From Phenylobacterium aquaticum (lineage in GTDB: Bacteria > Pseudomonadota > Alphaproteobacteria > Caulobacterales > Caulobacteraceae), in the NCBI GenBank assembly GCA_947378305.1, contig CANCJJ010000001.1:186001-250000 (forward strand): 64,000 nt of DNA, in the 5' to 3' direction. The position numbers and the translations under genes are program-made. The notes below the pieces were generated by a model that was given only the letters and a program-made list of their open reading frames with translations, searched no databases and was not told the DNA's origin. Positions within the stretch are counted from its first letter, which is position 1; every line of letters starts with the position of its first letter. Shown here one piece after another: positions 20,453 through 30,100 of this stretch.

Positions 20453-20956
20453 GTGTGGCGTTTTCTGGCAGCCCTTGGCCTGTGCCTGGCACTTGGTGCC
20501 TGCGCAACCGCAACGCGTTATTCCGCCGCGCGCGACGTGCATGCCCTTCTGGTCTCCATTCGGGATGAGGATCGTATGGGCTTTGAGGCCCACATTGACC
20601 GCCCCGCCCTGAAGGCCGAGATCGAGCAGCGACTGGTCAAGGCCTCACCCGCCAAGGCCAGGGGCCTTGATGGTCTCGCCGCAATCCTGGCACCACAGCT
20701 GGCCGGGGTAATCAGTGACACCCTGATTCAGCCCCGGGTCTTTCGGGCCATTGCCGATGACTATGGTTACAAGACCTCGACCTCCCTGCCCAATAGCCTG
20801 GCCATTACCGGTTTGTTGAAAACCCTGCCGGACGGCCGCATCTGCGCGACCCAGAAAAAGGATGGTCCGTGCCTTCTGGTGTTCACGCGGCAGGACGGGA
20901 CCTGGAAGCTGTCCGGCTTTGAAGGCGATATGAAAATGCTCAGGATTAAGCTGTGA
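20453..20956 (+). CDS. DUF2939-like lipoprotein
   Basis: GTG start with lipobox LALGACATATRYSAARDVHALLVSIRDEDRMGFEAHIDRPALKAEIEQRL; RBS GAGGA upstream. Confidence 0.75.
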   Translation: MWRFLAALGLCLALGACATATRYSAARDVHALLVSIRDEDRMGFEAHIDRPALKAEIEQRLVKASPAKARGLDGLAAILAPQLAGVISDTLIQPRVFRAIADDYGYKTSTSLPNSLAITGLLKTLPDGRICATQKKDGPCLLVFTRQDGTWKLSGFEGDMKMLRIKL

Positions 20957-21744
20957 CCTACGAAGCGGCGCTCGAGTCCTATGACAGGTCGGACTTTAGC
21001 TTTGGGGCCTGGACCCGGCCCGTCTATCGCCGAGGCGAGGGGCCAGCCGTCATAATCATCCATGAAATCCCGGGCTTGCACCCCCTGGTCATTGATTTTG
21101 CAGACCGGGTGGCGGCTGCCGGAATGACCGTCTTCCTGCCCAGCCTGTTTGGCGAACCGGGACGACCCGTTTCCACAGGCTATGCCCTGGGGGCAATCAT
21201 CAATGCCATCTGTATTCGCCGGGAATTCAATGTCTGGCAGACCGGGCGCTCCAGCCCCGTGGTCGACTGGCTGAAAGCTCTGGCACGCCAGGCCCATGCC
21301 GAGTGTGGCGGGCGCGGCGTGGGGGCCGTCGGCATGTGCTTTACCGGGGGGTTTGCCCTGGCCATGATGACCGAACCCTCCGTGGTCGCCCCTGTTCTGT
21401 CCCAGCCCTCCCTGCCCATGGCCGCAGGCTCCAGACGCCGGGCCGCCGGTATTGATATTTCCCCCGCCGAGATCGCCTGTGTCCGCAAAAGGTTTGAAGA
21501 CGAGGACCTGTCGGTGATTGGGCTCCGCTTCAAGTCCGATGCCCTGGTGCCAGAGGCCAGGTTTGACACCTATCGCCGCGCGTTTGGTGACAGGTTCGAA
21601 GCCATTGAGCTGGAGGACGAAGATGCGAAACCTTCAGAGCGCCCCCCTCATTCGGTCTTGACGGTCCACCTGAACGAGCAGGGCCCGAGCAAGGCGGCAG
21701 AATCCCGGGTCATTGCCTTCTTCAAGGAGAGAACCGGAGCTTGA
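20953..21744 (+). CDS. Dienelactone hydrolase family protein
   Basis: GPAVIIIHEIPGLHPLVIDFADRVAAAGMTVFLPSLFG...GRGVGAVGMCFTGGFALAM (nucleophile GMCFTGG). Confidence 0.9.
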   Translation: MTYEAALESYDRSDFSFGAWTRPVYRRGEGPAVIIIHEIPGLHPLVIDFADRVAAAGMTVFLPSLFGEPGRPVSTGYALGAIINAICIRREFNVWQTGRSSPVVDWLKALARQAHAECGGRGVGAVGMCFTGGFALAMMTEPSVVAPVLSQPSLPMAAGSRRRAAGIDISPAEIACVRKRFEDEDLSVIGLRFKSDALVPEARFDTYRRAFGDRFEAIELEDEDAKPSERPPHSVLTVHLNEQGPSKAAESRVIAFFKERTGA

Positions 21745-21850
21745 TCCGGGGACCTGCGGCTGGACTTCAACGGCCCGGGCGCGTAGTAGACGCCGCTTGC
21801 CTGAGCCGAAGTGTCCGAACCACTGGCCAGGATTGTGAGGCAAAAATCCC

Positions 21851-22273
21851 ATGAAACGTCCAGTCCGTCCGGGTCGCGGTGTCACCGTTGGACCCTCCCA
21901 GCGCCAGCTAAGGGCTGGTGAACTTACCCGTCATGCCCTGGTGGACATTCTCCGGGAGGAAGATTTCCCCGATGAAGACCTGAAGGGCGTCTCGATCACC
22001 CTCACCGAAGTGAAGATGAGCCCGGACCTGCGCCACGCCCTTTGCTTCGTCGAGCCCCTTGGCGGGGAACAGGCGCATATCGTTGTTAAGGCCTTAAATC
22101 GTCATGCGAAATTTCTGAGGGGCCGACTGGGCCGCTCTATCGAAATGAAGTTCACGCCTGACCTGAAATTTGTCCACGACGACACCTTCGATGCCGCCGA
22201 GCGCATGAACCGCCTGTTTGACGATCCGAAGGTGGCCCGCGACCTTGCGGCCCCTTCCGACGACGAGTCCTGA
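21851..22273 (+). CDS. rbfA: 30S ribosome-binding factor RbfA
   Basis: [57 protein letters not shown]. Confidence 0.96.
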   Translation: MKRPVRPGRGVTVGPSQRQLRAGELTRHALVDILREEDFPDEDLKGVSITLTEVKMSPDLRHALCFVEPLGGEQAHIVVKALNRHAKFLRGRLGRSIEMKFTPDLKFVHDDTFDAAERMNRLFDDPKVARDLAAPSDDES

Positions 22274-22275
22274 GG

Positions 22276-23205
22276 GTGGGGCGTCGCAAGTCCGGTGAGG
22301 CGATTTCCGGATGGATCTGTCTCGACAAGACCTATGACCTGACCTCAACCCAGGCTGTTGGGCGCGTGCGCCGGATCTTCAATGCGCAGAAGGCAGGCCA
22401 TGCCGGGACCCTCGACCCCCTGGCTACGGGCATATTGCCCATAGCCCTGGGGGAGGCCACCAAGACCGTTCCCTTCATGATGGATGCGGACAAGACCTAT
22501 CGGTTCACGATTGAATGGGGCCGGACAACCGCAACCCTGGATCGGGAAGGCGAGACCCTGGCGGAGTCCGATGTCCGCCCTGCGAAGGCGGCCATTGAGG
22601 CCGCCCTTCCGGCCTTTGTCGGCGAAATCCAGCAGGTACCGCCCGCCTATTCCGCCATCAAGGTAGACGGAGAGCGGGCCTATGACCTGGCGCGGGCCGG
22701 GGAAGAGGTCGTGCTCAAGGCCCGTCCCGTCCTCATTCATTCCGCGCGCCTGGTGGGCCAGCCCGACCTGGACCATGCGGAATTTGAAATCTCCTGCGGA
22801 AAGGGGACCTATGTCCGCGCCCTGGTCCGCGATCTCGCCCTGGCCCTCGGGGCGTGCGGCCATGTCAGCGACCTTCGCAGGACACGAGTCGGCCCGTTTT
22901 CCGAGGACAAGGCGATAACACTGGAAATGCTTGAGGATTTCAGGCATAAGCCCGCATTCTTGGAGGCACTGCTTCCGGTTGAGACCGCCCTGGACGACAT
23001 CCCGGAGTTGGCCGTAACCGCCGAAGACGCCTTCAGGTTAAAGCAGGGACGGCCCATCGTTCTCGTTCCCCGACAGGTTGAAACCCTGAAGGCCCGGCTT
23101 CCCGCTGGCTCCCGAACTGTTTCAGCCATGGCGGACGGGGTGGTGGTGGCGCTCTGCGAGATGCGCATGGGTCGGCTCGAACCCACGCGGGTCTTTCATC
23201 TCTAA
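22276..23205 (+). CDS. truB: tRNA pseudouridine(55) synthase TruB
   Basis: [53 protein letters not shown]. Confidence 0.98.
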   Translation: MGRRKSGEAISGWICLDKTYDLTSTQAVGRVRRIFNAQKAGHAGTLDPLATGILPIALGEATKTVPFMMDADKTYRFTIEWGRTTATLDREGETLAESDVRPAKAAIEAALPAFVGEIQQVPPAYSAIKVDGERAYDLARAGEEVVLKARPVLIHSARLVGQPDLDHAEFEISCGKGTYVRALVRDLALALGACGHVSDLRRTRVGPFSEDKAITLEMLEDFRHKPAFLEALLPVETALDDIPELAVTAEDAFRLKQGRPIVLVPRQVETLKARLPAGSRTVSAMADGVVVALCEMRMGRLEPTRVFHL

Positions 23206-23225
23206 TCAGAGCGGAGACTTGACCG

Positions 23226-23495
23226 ATGTCGATTACACTCGAACGTAAAGCCGAGCTTATTCAATCCCATGGCCGGACCACCGGCGATACGGGTAGCGCT
23301 GAAGTGCAGGTTGCAATCCTCTCAGAGCGGATTTCAAACCTGACCGAGCACTTCAAGATGCACAAGAAAGACAACCACTCTCGGCGCGGCCTTTTGAAGA
23401 TGGTGTCTCAGCGCCGTCGTCTGCTGGACCATTTGAAGTCCTGTGACGTCGCCCGCTATCAGTCCCTGATCGAAAAGCTGGGTCTGCGTCGTTAA
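23226..23495 (+). CDS. rpsO: 30S ribosomal protein S15
   Basis: 89 aa [89 protein letters not shown]. Confidence 0.99.
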   Translation: MSITLERKAELIQSHGRTTGDTGSAEVQVAILSERISNLTEHFKMHKKDNHSRRGLLKMVSQRRRLLDHLKSCDVARYQSLIEKLGLRR

Positions 23496-23502
23496 GGTTC
23501 AA

Positions 23503-23607
23503 CCTCGCCCGCAAGGGCGGGGGAGACCAACTCTATCTAGATCGCCGCCTCCCCCGCGACAGGCCGGGGGATTTATGGTGGCACCGGGTACCCAATTCGG
23601 GGGTGCC
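23503..23607 (+). promoter_or_regulatory. Multi-hairpin rpsO-pnp intergenic/pnp leader
   Basis: CCTCGCCC-GCAA-GGGCGGGG (23503-23522), TCCCCCG...CGGGGGA (23550-23571), GGCACC...GGTGCC (23580-23607) between rpsO and pnp. Confidence 0.5.
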
Positions 23608-23731
23608 TCATCACGCCGGGGGTTCAACAGAAATCCTCACCCCGCCTGTTTGACCGGAGAGGATTTCGGAAGTCCGACACCCAATCCACCCCCCGTCGGG
23701 AATACGCCCGCGGGTACAGAAAGTAGCAAGA

Positions 23732-25873
23732 ATGTTCGATATCAAACGCAAGACCATCGAGTGGGGCGGCAAGCTGCTGACCCTCGAAACCGGCCGCATG
23801 GCCCGCCAGGCTGACGGCTCCGTGCTCGCCACCTATGGTGAGACCATGGTTCTGGCCACCGCCGTTTTCGCCAAGAGCGCAAAACCCGGCCAGGACTTCT
23901 TCCCCCTGACCGTGAATTATCAGGAAAAGTACTACGCCGCCGGCAAGATCCCCGGCAGCTTCCCGCGTCGTGAGGCCGCCCCGAGCCAGAAAGAAACCCT
24001 GACCTCGCGCCTTATTGACCGTCCGATCCGTCCCCTGTTCGTCGACGGCTTCAAGAACGAGGTCCAGGTTGTGACCACGGTCCTCGCCCACGACCTGGAA
24101 AATGACCCCGACATCGTCGCCCTGGTCGCCGCTTCGGCCGCCCTGGTCATTTCCGGTGCCCCCTTCATGGGTCCCATCGGTGGTGCCCGCGTCGGCTATA
24201 TCAATGGCGAATACGTCCTCAACCCCACGCTCGAAGAGATGAAGGAGTCCCAGATGGACCTCGTCGTCGCTGGCACGAGCGATGCGGTGATGATGGTGGA
24301 GTCCGAGATCCAGGAACTCTCCGAAGAAGTGGTTCTGGGCGGCGTCACCTTTGCTCACAAGGCCATGCAGCCCGTGATCGATGCCATTATCGAACTGGCC
24401 GAACATTCCGCCAAGGAACCCTTCCAGTTTACCCCGGACGATACCGAAGCCCTGAAGGCCAAGGCCAAGACCCTGGTCGGCAAGGACCTGGCCGCTGCCT
24501 ACAAGATCGTCGCCAAGGGTCAGCGTCAGGACGCCGTTGGCCTTGCCAAGGCCAAGGCCATGACAGCCCTGGCCAAGTCAGACGCCAATCCTGACGGGGC
24601 CGATGCCCAAAAGCTGGCTGGCGTCTTCAAGGAACTTGAGGCCGATGTGGTTCGCCGCAACATCCTCGATACCGGCATCCGCATTGATGGCCGGACCGTC
24701 GACAAGGTCCGCCCCATCGTTTCGGAAGTTGGCGTGCTCAGCCGCGCCCATGGTTCGGCCCTGTTTACCCGGGGCGAAACCCAGGCCCTGGTGGTTGCCA
24801 CCCTGGGCACCGGGGACGACGAGCAGATGATCGATGCCCTCGAAGGCAAGTACTACGAGAAGTTCATGCTGCACTATAACTTCCCCCCCTTCAGCGTGGG
24901 CGAAACCGGTCGCATGGGGGCCCCTGGCCGTCGTGAAGTCGGTCACGGCAAGCTCGCCTGGCGCGCCATTCGTCCCATGCTGCCCAATTACGAGGACTTC
25001 CCCTACACCATCCGTCTGGTCTCCGAGATTCTGGAGTCCAATGGATCGTCCTCCATGGCGTCGGTCTGCGGGTCCTCCCTGGCCCTGATGGACGCCGGTG
25101 TGCCCCTGAAGAAGCCGGTCAGCGGTATTGCCATGGGCCTGATCCTGGAGAAGGACGGCTTTGCCGTTCTGTCCGACATTCTGGGGGATGAAGATCACCT
25201 GGGCGATATGGACTTCAAGGTCGCCGGCACCGAAGACGGCATCACCTCCCTGCAAATGGACATCAAGATCGCCGGTATTACCGAGGAGATCATGAAGAAG
25301 GCGCTGGAACAGGCCAAGGGCGGCCGCCAGCACATTCTGGACGAAATGGCCAAGGCCATGGAAGCCCCCCGTGCAGAACTGGGTGAATTCGCCCCGAAGA
25401 TCGAGACCATCAAGATTCCCGTCGACAAGATCCGCGAAGTGATCGGGTCCGGCGGTAAGGTCATTCGTGAAATCACGGCGGAAACCGGCGCGAAGATCGA
25501 TATCGGCGAAGACGGCACCATCCGTATTGCAGCGGCCGAGCAGTCCAAGATCGATGCGGCGAAGGACTGGATCAAGTCCATCGCTTCGGAGCCGGAACTG
25601 GGCGCGATCTACACCGGCAAGGTCGTCAAGATTGTCGACTTCGGGGCCTTTGTGAACTTCTTTGGGGCCAAGGACGGCCTGGTTCACGTTAGCCAGATCT
25701 CCAGCGAGCGCGTTGGCAAGGTCTCGGACGTACTGGAAGAAGGTCAACTGGTGAAGGTCAAGCTTCTGGGCTTTGACGATCGCGGCAAGACCCGCCTGTC
25801 CATGAAGGTCGTCGACCAGGAGACCGGTGAAGACCTCTCCAAGAAGGAAACTGCGGAAACCGAAGAGGGCTAA
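23732..25873 (+). CDS. pnp: Polyribonucleotide nucleotidyltransferase
   Basis: 713 aa; [76 protein letters not shown]-terminal KH and S1. Confidence 0.98.
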   Translation: MFDIKRKTIEWGGKLLTLETGRMARQADGSVLATYGETMVLATAVFAKSAKPGQDFFPLTVNYQEKYYAAGKIPGSFPRREAAPSQKETLTSRLIDRPIRPLFVDGFKNEVQVVTTVLAHDLENDPDIVALVAASAALVISGAPFMGPIGGARVGYINGEYVLNPTLEEMKESQMDLVVAGTSDAVMMVESEIQELSEEVVLGGVTFAHKAMQPVIDAIIELAEHSAKEPFQFTPDDTEALKAKAKTLVGKDLAAAYKIVAKGQRQDAVGLAKAKAMTALAKSDANPDGADAQKLAGVFKELEADVVRRNILDTGIRIDGRTVDKVRPIVSEVGVLSRAHGSALFTRGETQALVVATLGTGDDEQMIDALEGKYYEKFMLHYNFPPFSVGETGRMGAPGRREVGHGKLAWRAIRPMLPNYEDFPYTIRLVSEILESNGSSSMASVCGSSLALMDAGVPLKKPVSGIAMGLILEKDGFAVLSDILGDEDHLGDMDFKVAGTEDGITSLQMDIKIAGITEEIMKKALEQAKGGRQHILDEMAKAMEAPRAELGEFAPKIETIKIPVDKIREVIGSGGKVIREITAETGAKIDIGEDGTIRIAAAEQSKIDAAKDWIKSIASEPELGAIYTGKVVKIVDFGAFVNFFGAKDGLVHVSQISSERVGKVSDVLEEGQLVKVKLLGFDDRGKTRLSMKVVDQETGEDLSKKETAETEEG

Positions 25874-25897
25874 GCCCGCCTCGACTTTCTGAGAAAT

Positions 25898-25935
25898 GCA
25901 AAGGGGTGGCGGCCGTAAGGTCGTCACCCCTTTTT
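25898..25935. terminator. Intrinsic terminator between convergent pnp and the Lon-domain gene
   Basis: AAAGGGGTGGCGGCC-GTAA-GGTCGTCACCCCTTTTT. Confidence 0.85.
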
Positions 25936-25950
25936 CATGGGCAACGGACC

Positions 25951-26607
25951 CTATTGCAGGCTGCGGGGACCGTCCTCGTCCTCGTCGGGACCATCGATTT
26001 CCAGCAGCATGGTCAGGATTTCAAAGCGATCCGCCAGGGTGATGGCCTCAATCAGGGCCTGCTTCTCCATGGGCGAGAAGGGCAGGCCCATGGACAGGCT
26101 GGTGGTCAGGTCCGCCATGGGGGCTGTCAGGGCGGCTTTGGGCTCAATATCCATGTCGCGGCGGTTCAAATAGGCCTTCAGGGCGCGGGAAAAGCGTTCG
26201 CGATCCAGACCGGCCTCAAGGCGATCAGGCTCCGCCAGATCCTCGGCGAATTCGGCAAAGTCGGCCCGAACCTGGCGGTAGGGGGTCGGGATCGACAATT
26301 CCTCGCCCAGACGAAACCGGCAGACCCCGGTCAGGGTAATCAGGTAACAGCCATCCGAAGTCTCACTGAAGCTGGTGATCCGCCCCAGGCACCCCACCCC
26401 GACCAGCAGGGGCCGTGCAGGCTCTCCCCCCGCCGTCTGGATCATGCCGATCACCCGGTCCCCGGCCATGGCATCGTCGATCATGTTCAGATAGCGCGGT
26501 TCGAAGATCCGCAAGGGTAGTTCGGCACCGGGCAGGAGCAGGGCCCCACCGAGGGGGAAGATCGGAAAGACCTGGGGCAGATCGCTGATCTTCAGATACC
26601 GGCTCAT
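25951..26607 (-). CDS. LON peptidase substrate-binding domain-containing protein
   Basis: LPQVFPIFPLGGALLLPGAELPLRIFEPRYLNMIDDAMAGDRVIGMIQ. Confidence 0.93.
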   Translation of the reverse strand: MSRYLKISDLPQVFPIFPLGGALLLPGAELPLRIFEPRYLNMIDDAMAGDRVIGMIQTAGGEPARPLLVGVGCLGRITSFSETSDGCYLITLTGVCRFRLGEELSIPTPYRQVRADFAEFAEDLAEPDRLEAGLDRERFSRALKAYLNRRDMDIEPKAALTAPMADLTTSLSMGLPFSPMEKQALIEAITLADRFEILTMLLEIDGPDEDEDGPRSLQ

Positions 26608-26625
26608 GGACGGTCCCTTCCCGGG

Positions 26626-27522
<897 letters not shown>

Positions 27523-27588
27523 GGTCAGATTTCCATCCGGGAACCGTCCCGGTCTTGAGACTTATCTGTCCTACATGGCGCCTTGAGC

Positions 27589-28116
27589 TCAGGCCTTCAA
27601 CGTCAGATCGGAAATTCGCGCCACAGGGCCTGCAAAATCGACAACCAGGGGATCCCGGCCCAGGGCGGCCAGAAAGGCCCACAGGCCTGCCCGGCTCACC
27701 CGCGTGGTGGCGGTATTGGTCAGGGGGTGGAAATTGACCAGGTCGGCCTCGACCAATCTCTGGTCCAGCACCAGACGGACCCGCTGGCCCGGATCATTGA
27801 CCAGGGCAAAACAGGTGACGGACCCCGGCGTGACGCCCAGGGTTTCCGCCATGAGCTCCGGGGCCCCAAAGGACAGCCGCCCCGCCCCTATGACGGCGTG
27901 CAGGCGCTTGAGATTGATCACCGTGTCATCCCGGGCACAGACCAGCCAGAGCGTGCCTCTGGCATCCTTCAGAAACAGGTTCTTGGTATGCGCGCCGGGC
28001 AGGGTCGCCTTGATCGCCTCACCCTCGCCGACCCGAAAGACGGCGGCATGGTCGCAGGTGATGTGATCCACCCCGTGGGCATCGAAAAAGGCAAACAGGT
28101 CGGCGCGGGAGAACAT
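27589..28116 (-). CDS. YbaK/prolyl-tRNA synthetase-associated domain (trans-editing, ProXp-like)
   Basis: [72 protein letters not shown]. Confidence 0.9.
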   Translation of the reverse strand: MFSRADLFAFFDAHGVDHITCDHAAVFRVGEGEAIKATLPGAHTKNLFLKDARGTLWLVCARDDTVINLKRLHAVIGAGRLSFGAPELMAETLGVTPGSVTCFALVNDPGQRVRLVLDQRLVEADLVNFHPLTNTATTRVSRAGLWAFLAALGRDPLVVDFAGPVARISDLTLKA

Positions 28117-28225
28117 GGCCCAGCCTTGCCCGGTTCGGGCGGGCTCGCAAGGGGCTGAGGTTGCAGTAGACGCGAGGCCGCCCGAATGGCTAATCATGGA
28201 GCTCACGCCTTGTCTGGAGGGTCTC

Positions 28226-28969
28226 ATGGAACTCGAATGCTATCCCACCGCCGAGCGGCCTCCGGAAATCGTGCCGGGGCGGCCCCAGCGGGCCTGGATG
28301 GACCGGTTTGCCGAGCGCCACCCCTATCGCTGCCTGCCCCTGGCCATGGCCAATACGACGGGCTGGGAGCTCTTGTGCCCCATGTCCTTCACCGCCGAGT
28401 GGAACGGCGGCCTGATGCAGGAAGACATCACCCTGACAACCGACAGGCCCCATCCGGATTTTCACAACTTCGCCAAGAGCCATTTCAGCCATGGCGTGAT
28501 TACCATGCACCCCGGCTATCTGTTCAGGACCCCGCCCGGCTGGTCCATGATTGCCCAGGGACCTCCGAACCACATCAAGGACGGCATCCAGCCCCTGGCG
28601 GGCCTTGTCGAGACCGACTGGCTCCCCTTCCCCTTCACCATGAACTGGATCTTTACCCGCCCGGGTCGGGTCCGCTTTGAAAAGGGCGAGCCCTTCTGCT
28701 TCATCACCCTGACCAAGGACAAGGAACTGGCCGAATTCCAGCCGGTCATCCGCTCCATGTCCCGCAATGCAGAACTGCGGGACCAATATGACACCTGGGA
28801 AAAACACCGGGCGGAATTCAACAAGAAAATCTTCCGGCTGGACCCCGAAGCCACCAAGGCCGCCTGGCAGCGGTATTACTTCAAGGGCGAATTCCCGGAA
28901 GAAACCGGTGAGGCCCCCAAGGATCACGTGAACAAGCGCCGATTGAAGGCACCTCGATTTATGGGCTGA
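28226..28969 (+). CDS. DUF6065-like protein
   Basis: [52 protein letters not shown]...[21 protein letters not shown]. Confidence 0.75.
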   Translation: MELECYPTAERPPEIVPGRPQRAWMDRFAERHPYRCLPLAMANTTGWELLCPMSFTAEWNGGLMQEDITLTTDRPHPDFHNFAKSHFSHGVITMHPGYLFRTPPGWSMIAQGPPNHIKDGIQPLAGLVETDWLPFPFTMNWIFTRPGRVRFEKGEPFCFITLTKDKELAEFQPVIRSMSRNAELRDQYDTWEKHRAEFNKKIFRLDPEATKAAWQRYYFKGEFPEETGEAPKDHVNKRRLKAPRFMG

Positions 28970-29066
28970 TTACGCCCGGCATGCAGGCGGCGGCTTGCCA
29001 AGCCGCGGGGGCTCTGCCATAAGCCCGGTTCTCGAATTTCGGGGCCGCCTGGCGGCTTCGCGGAGC

Positions 29067-29141
29067 GCGGGCGTAGCTCAGTGGTAGAGCACAACCTTGC
29101 CAAGGTTGGGGTCGAGAGTTCGAATCTCTTCGCCCGCTCCA
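29067..29141 (+). tRNA. tRNA-Gly(GCC)
   Basis: GCGGGCGTAGCTCAGTGGTAGAGCACAACCTTGCCAAGGTTGGGGTCGAGAGTTCGAATCTCTTCGCCCGCTCCA folds as a cloverleaf; anticodon loop TTGCCAA; CCA encoded. Confidence 0.97.
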
Positions 29142-29155
29142 AAAAATTCGATGAT
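29116..29155 (+). repeat. Direct repeat left copy (attL-like), overlapping the tRNA-Gly 3' end
   Basis: GAGTTCGAATCTCTTCGCCCGCTCCAAAAAATTCGATGAT; 39/40 identical to 30015-30054. Confidence 0.9.
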
Positions 29156-29221
29156 CCACAACATGCGGACGAGACCATGGGGCTTAGGTCCCTCACGGGC
29201 GTAAACCAATTTGGGCGGCTA

Positions 29222-29262
29222 TTCCCATGGCGGGAACTCTTGCTTGATTCCCAAATTGGGAA
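29222..29262 (+). promoter_or_regulatory. Tandem operator candidate for the TA pair
   Basis: TTCCC-ATGGC-GGGAA (29222-29236) and TTCCC-AAATT-GGGAA (29248-29262), centre spacing 26 bp, just upstream of the toxin start. Confidence 0.65.
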
Positions 29263-29278
29263 CTGGTATTAACGTCCA

Positions 29279-29581
29279 ATGAGACTGATTGCCCGCTCGA
29301 CCCTGGCAGCCTTCTGGGAGCTTCATCCCGAATCGAAAGCGTCACTGGAGCACTGGATTGCCGTCACCTCGAAGGCGCAATGGCAGACTGCGAGTGAGGT
29401 GCAGGCGTCCTTTTCGAAGGCAAGGGTGCTGAATGGCTCGCGCGTGCGCTTCGAAGTTGCGGGCGGTCATTATCGATTGATCGTCGCCTTCAAGTTTGAG
29501 GCGCAGATCGCCTTTGTAAAATTCATCGGCACGCACAAGCAGTACGATGCCATAGATGCGCTGACGGTCAGCGCCTTCTGA
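29279..29581 (+). CDS. higB: Type II toxin-antitoxin system HigB family toxin
   Basis: MRLIARSTLAAFWELHPESKASLEHWIAVTSKAQWQTASEVQASFSKARVLNGSRVRFEVAGGHYRLIVAFKFEAQIAFVKFIGTHKQYDAID; HigB_toxin-like. Confidence 0.88.
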   Translation: MRLIARSTLAAFWELHPESKASLEHWIAVTSKAQWQTASEVQASFSKARVLNGSRVRFEVAGGHYRLIVAFKFEAQIAFVKFIGTHKQYDAIDALTVSAF

Positions 29582-29592
29582 GGACCCGACCC

Positions 29593-29958
29593 ATGGATAT
29601 TTTCCCGATCAGAACCGACAATGACCATCGCGCGGCGGTGCAGGAAATCGAGCGGCTGTGGGATGCCGAGGCGGGAAGCGAAGCCTTCAACCGCCTCGAC
29701 GTTCTCGCCACCCTGGTGGACGCCTATGAAGCCAAACGCTGGCCGGTGGCCGACCTCGACCCTGTCGATACCATCAAGGCGGACATGGAGCTCAATGGCC
29801 GCTCCCTTGGCGACCTGACCAAGGTTATCGGCAAGAGCCGGGCAACCGAAATCCTCAAGCGCCGTCGTCCCTTGACCCTCGGAATGATCCGAAAACTCCA
29901 CAATGCCTGGCACATTCCAGCCGATCGCCTTGTGGCTGAGTATGAAACAACAAGTTGA
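29593..29958 (+). CDS. higA: HigA-like antitoxin with C-terminal HTH
   Basis: MDIFPIRTDNDHRAAVQEIERLWDAEAGSEAFNRLDVLATLVDAYE...GRSLGDLTKVIGKSRATEILKRRRPLTLGMIRKLHNAWHIPADRLV; immediately downstream of the toxin. Confidence 0.87.
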   Translation: MDIFPIRTDNDHRAAVQEIERLWDAEAGSEAFNRLDVLATLVDAYEAKRWPVADLDPVDTIKADMELNGRSLGDLTKVIGKSRATEILKRRRPLTLGMIRKLHNAWHIPADRLVAEYETTS

Positions 29959-30014
29959 GTGAGGCGGGGTTTCTGATTTTTGCGGCGGTAATCGCCCCAT
30001 GCAGGGTTAGGGCT

Positions 30015-30054
30015 GAGTTCGAATCTCTCCGCCCGCTCCAAAAAATTCGATGAT
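30015..30054 (+). repeat. Direct repeat right copy (attR-like), partial tRNA-Gly 3' end
   Basis: GAGTTCGAATCTCTCCGCCCGCTCCAAAAAATTCGATGAT; no intact tRNA around it. Confidence 0.9.
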
Positions 30055-30100
30055 ACCGCCTCGAGATCGATGACGGGCATCCCGGCCACCGGGCGCGCGA

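Larger units (their letters stand above)
29116..30054 (+). mobile_element. Putative TA mini-island integrated at the 3' end of tRNA-Gly
   Basis: About 0.9 kb between two 40-bp direct repeats of the tRNA-Gly 3' end; contains only a toxin-antitoxin pair; no integrase ORF visible. Confidence 0.65.

Noticed and set aside
24578-25927. 449-aa minus-strand ORF
   Set aside because: Antisense shadow of pnp.
28924-29196. Minus-strand ORF ...NFLERAKRFELSTPTLARLCSTTELRPRSAK...
   Set aside because: Antisense of tRNA-Gly; this peptide is a well-known spurious annotation from tRNA regions.
29724-30089. Minus-strand ORF ...SSNFLERAERFELSPNPAWG...
   Set aside because: Antisense of the partial tRNA repeat and of higA; same artefact type.
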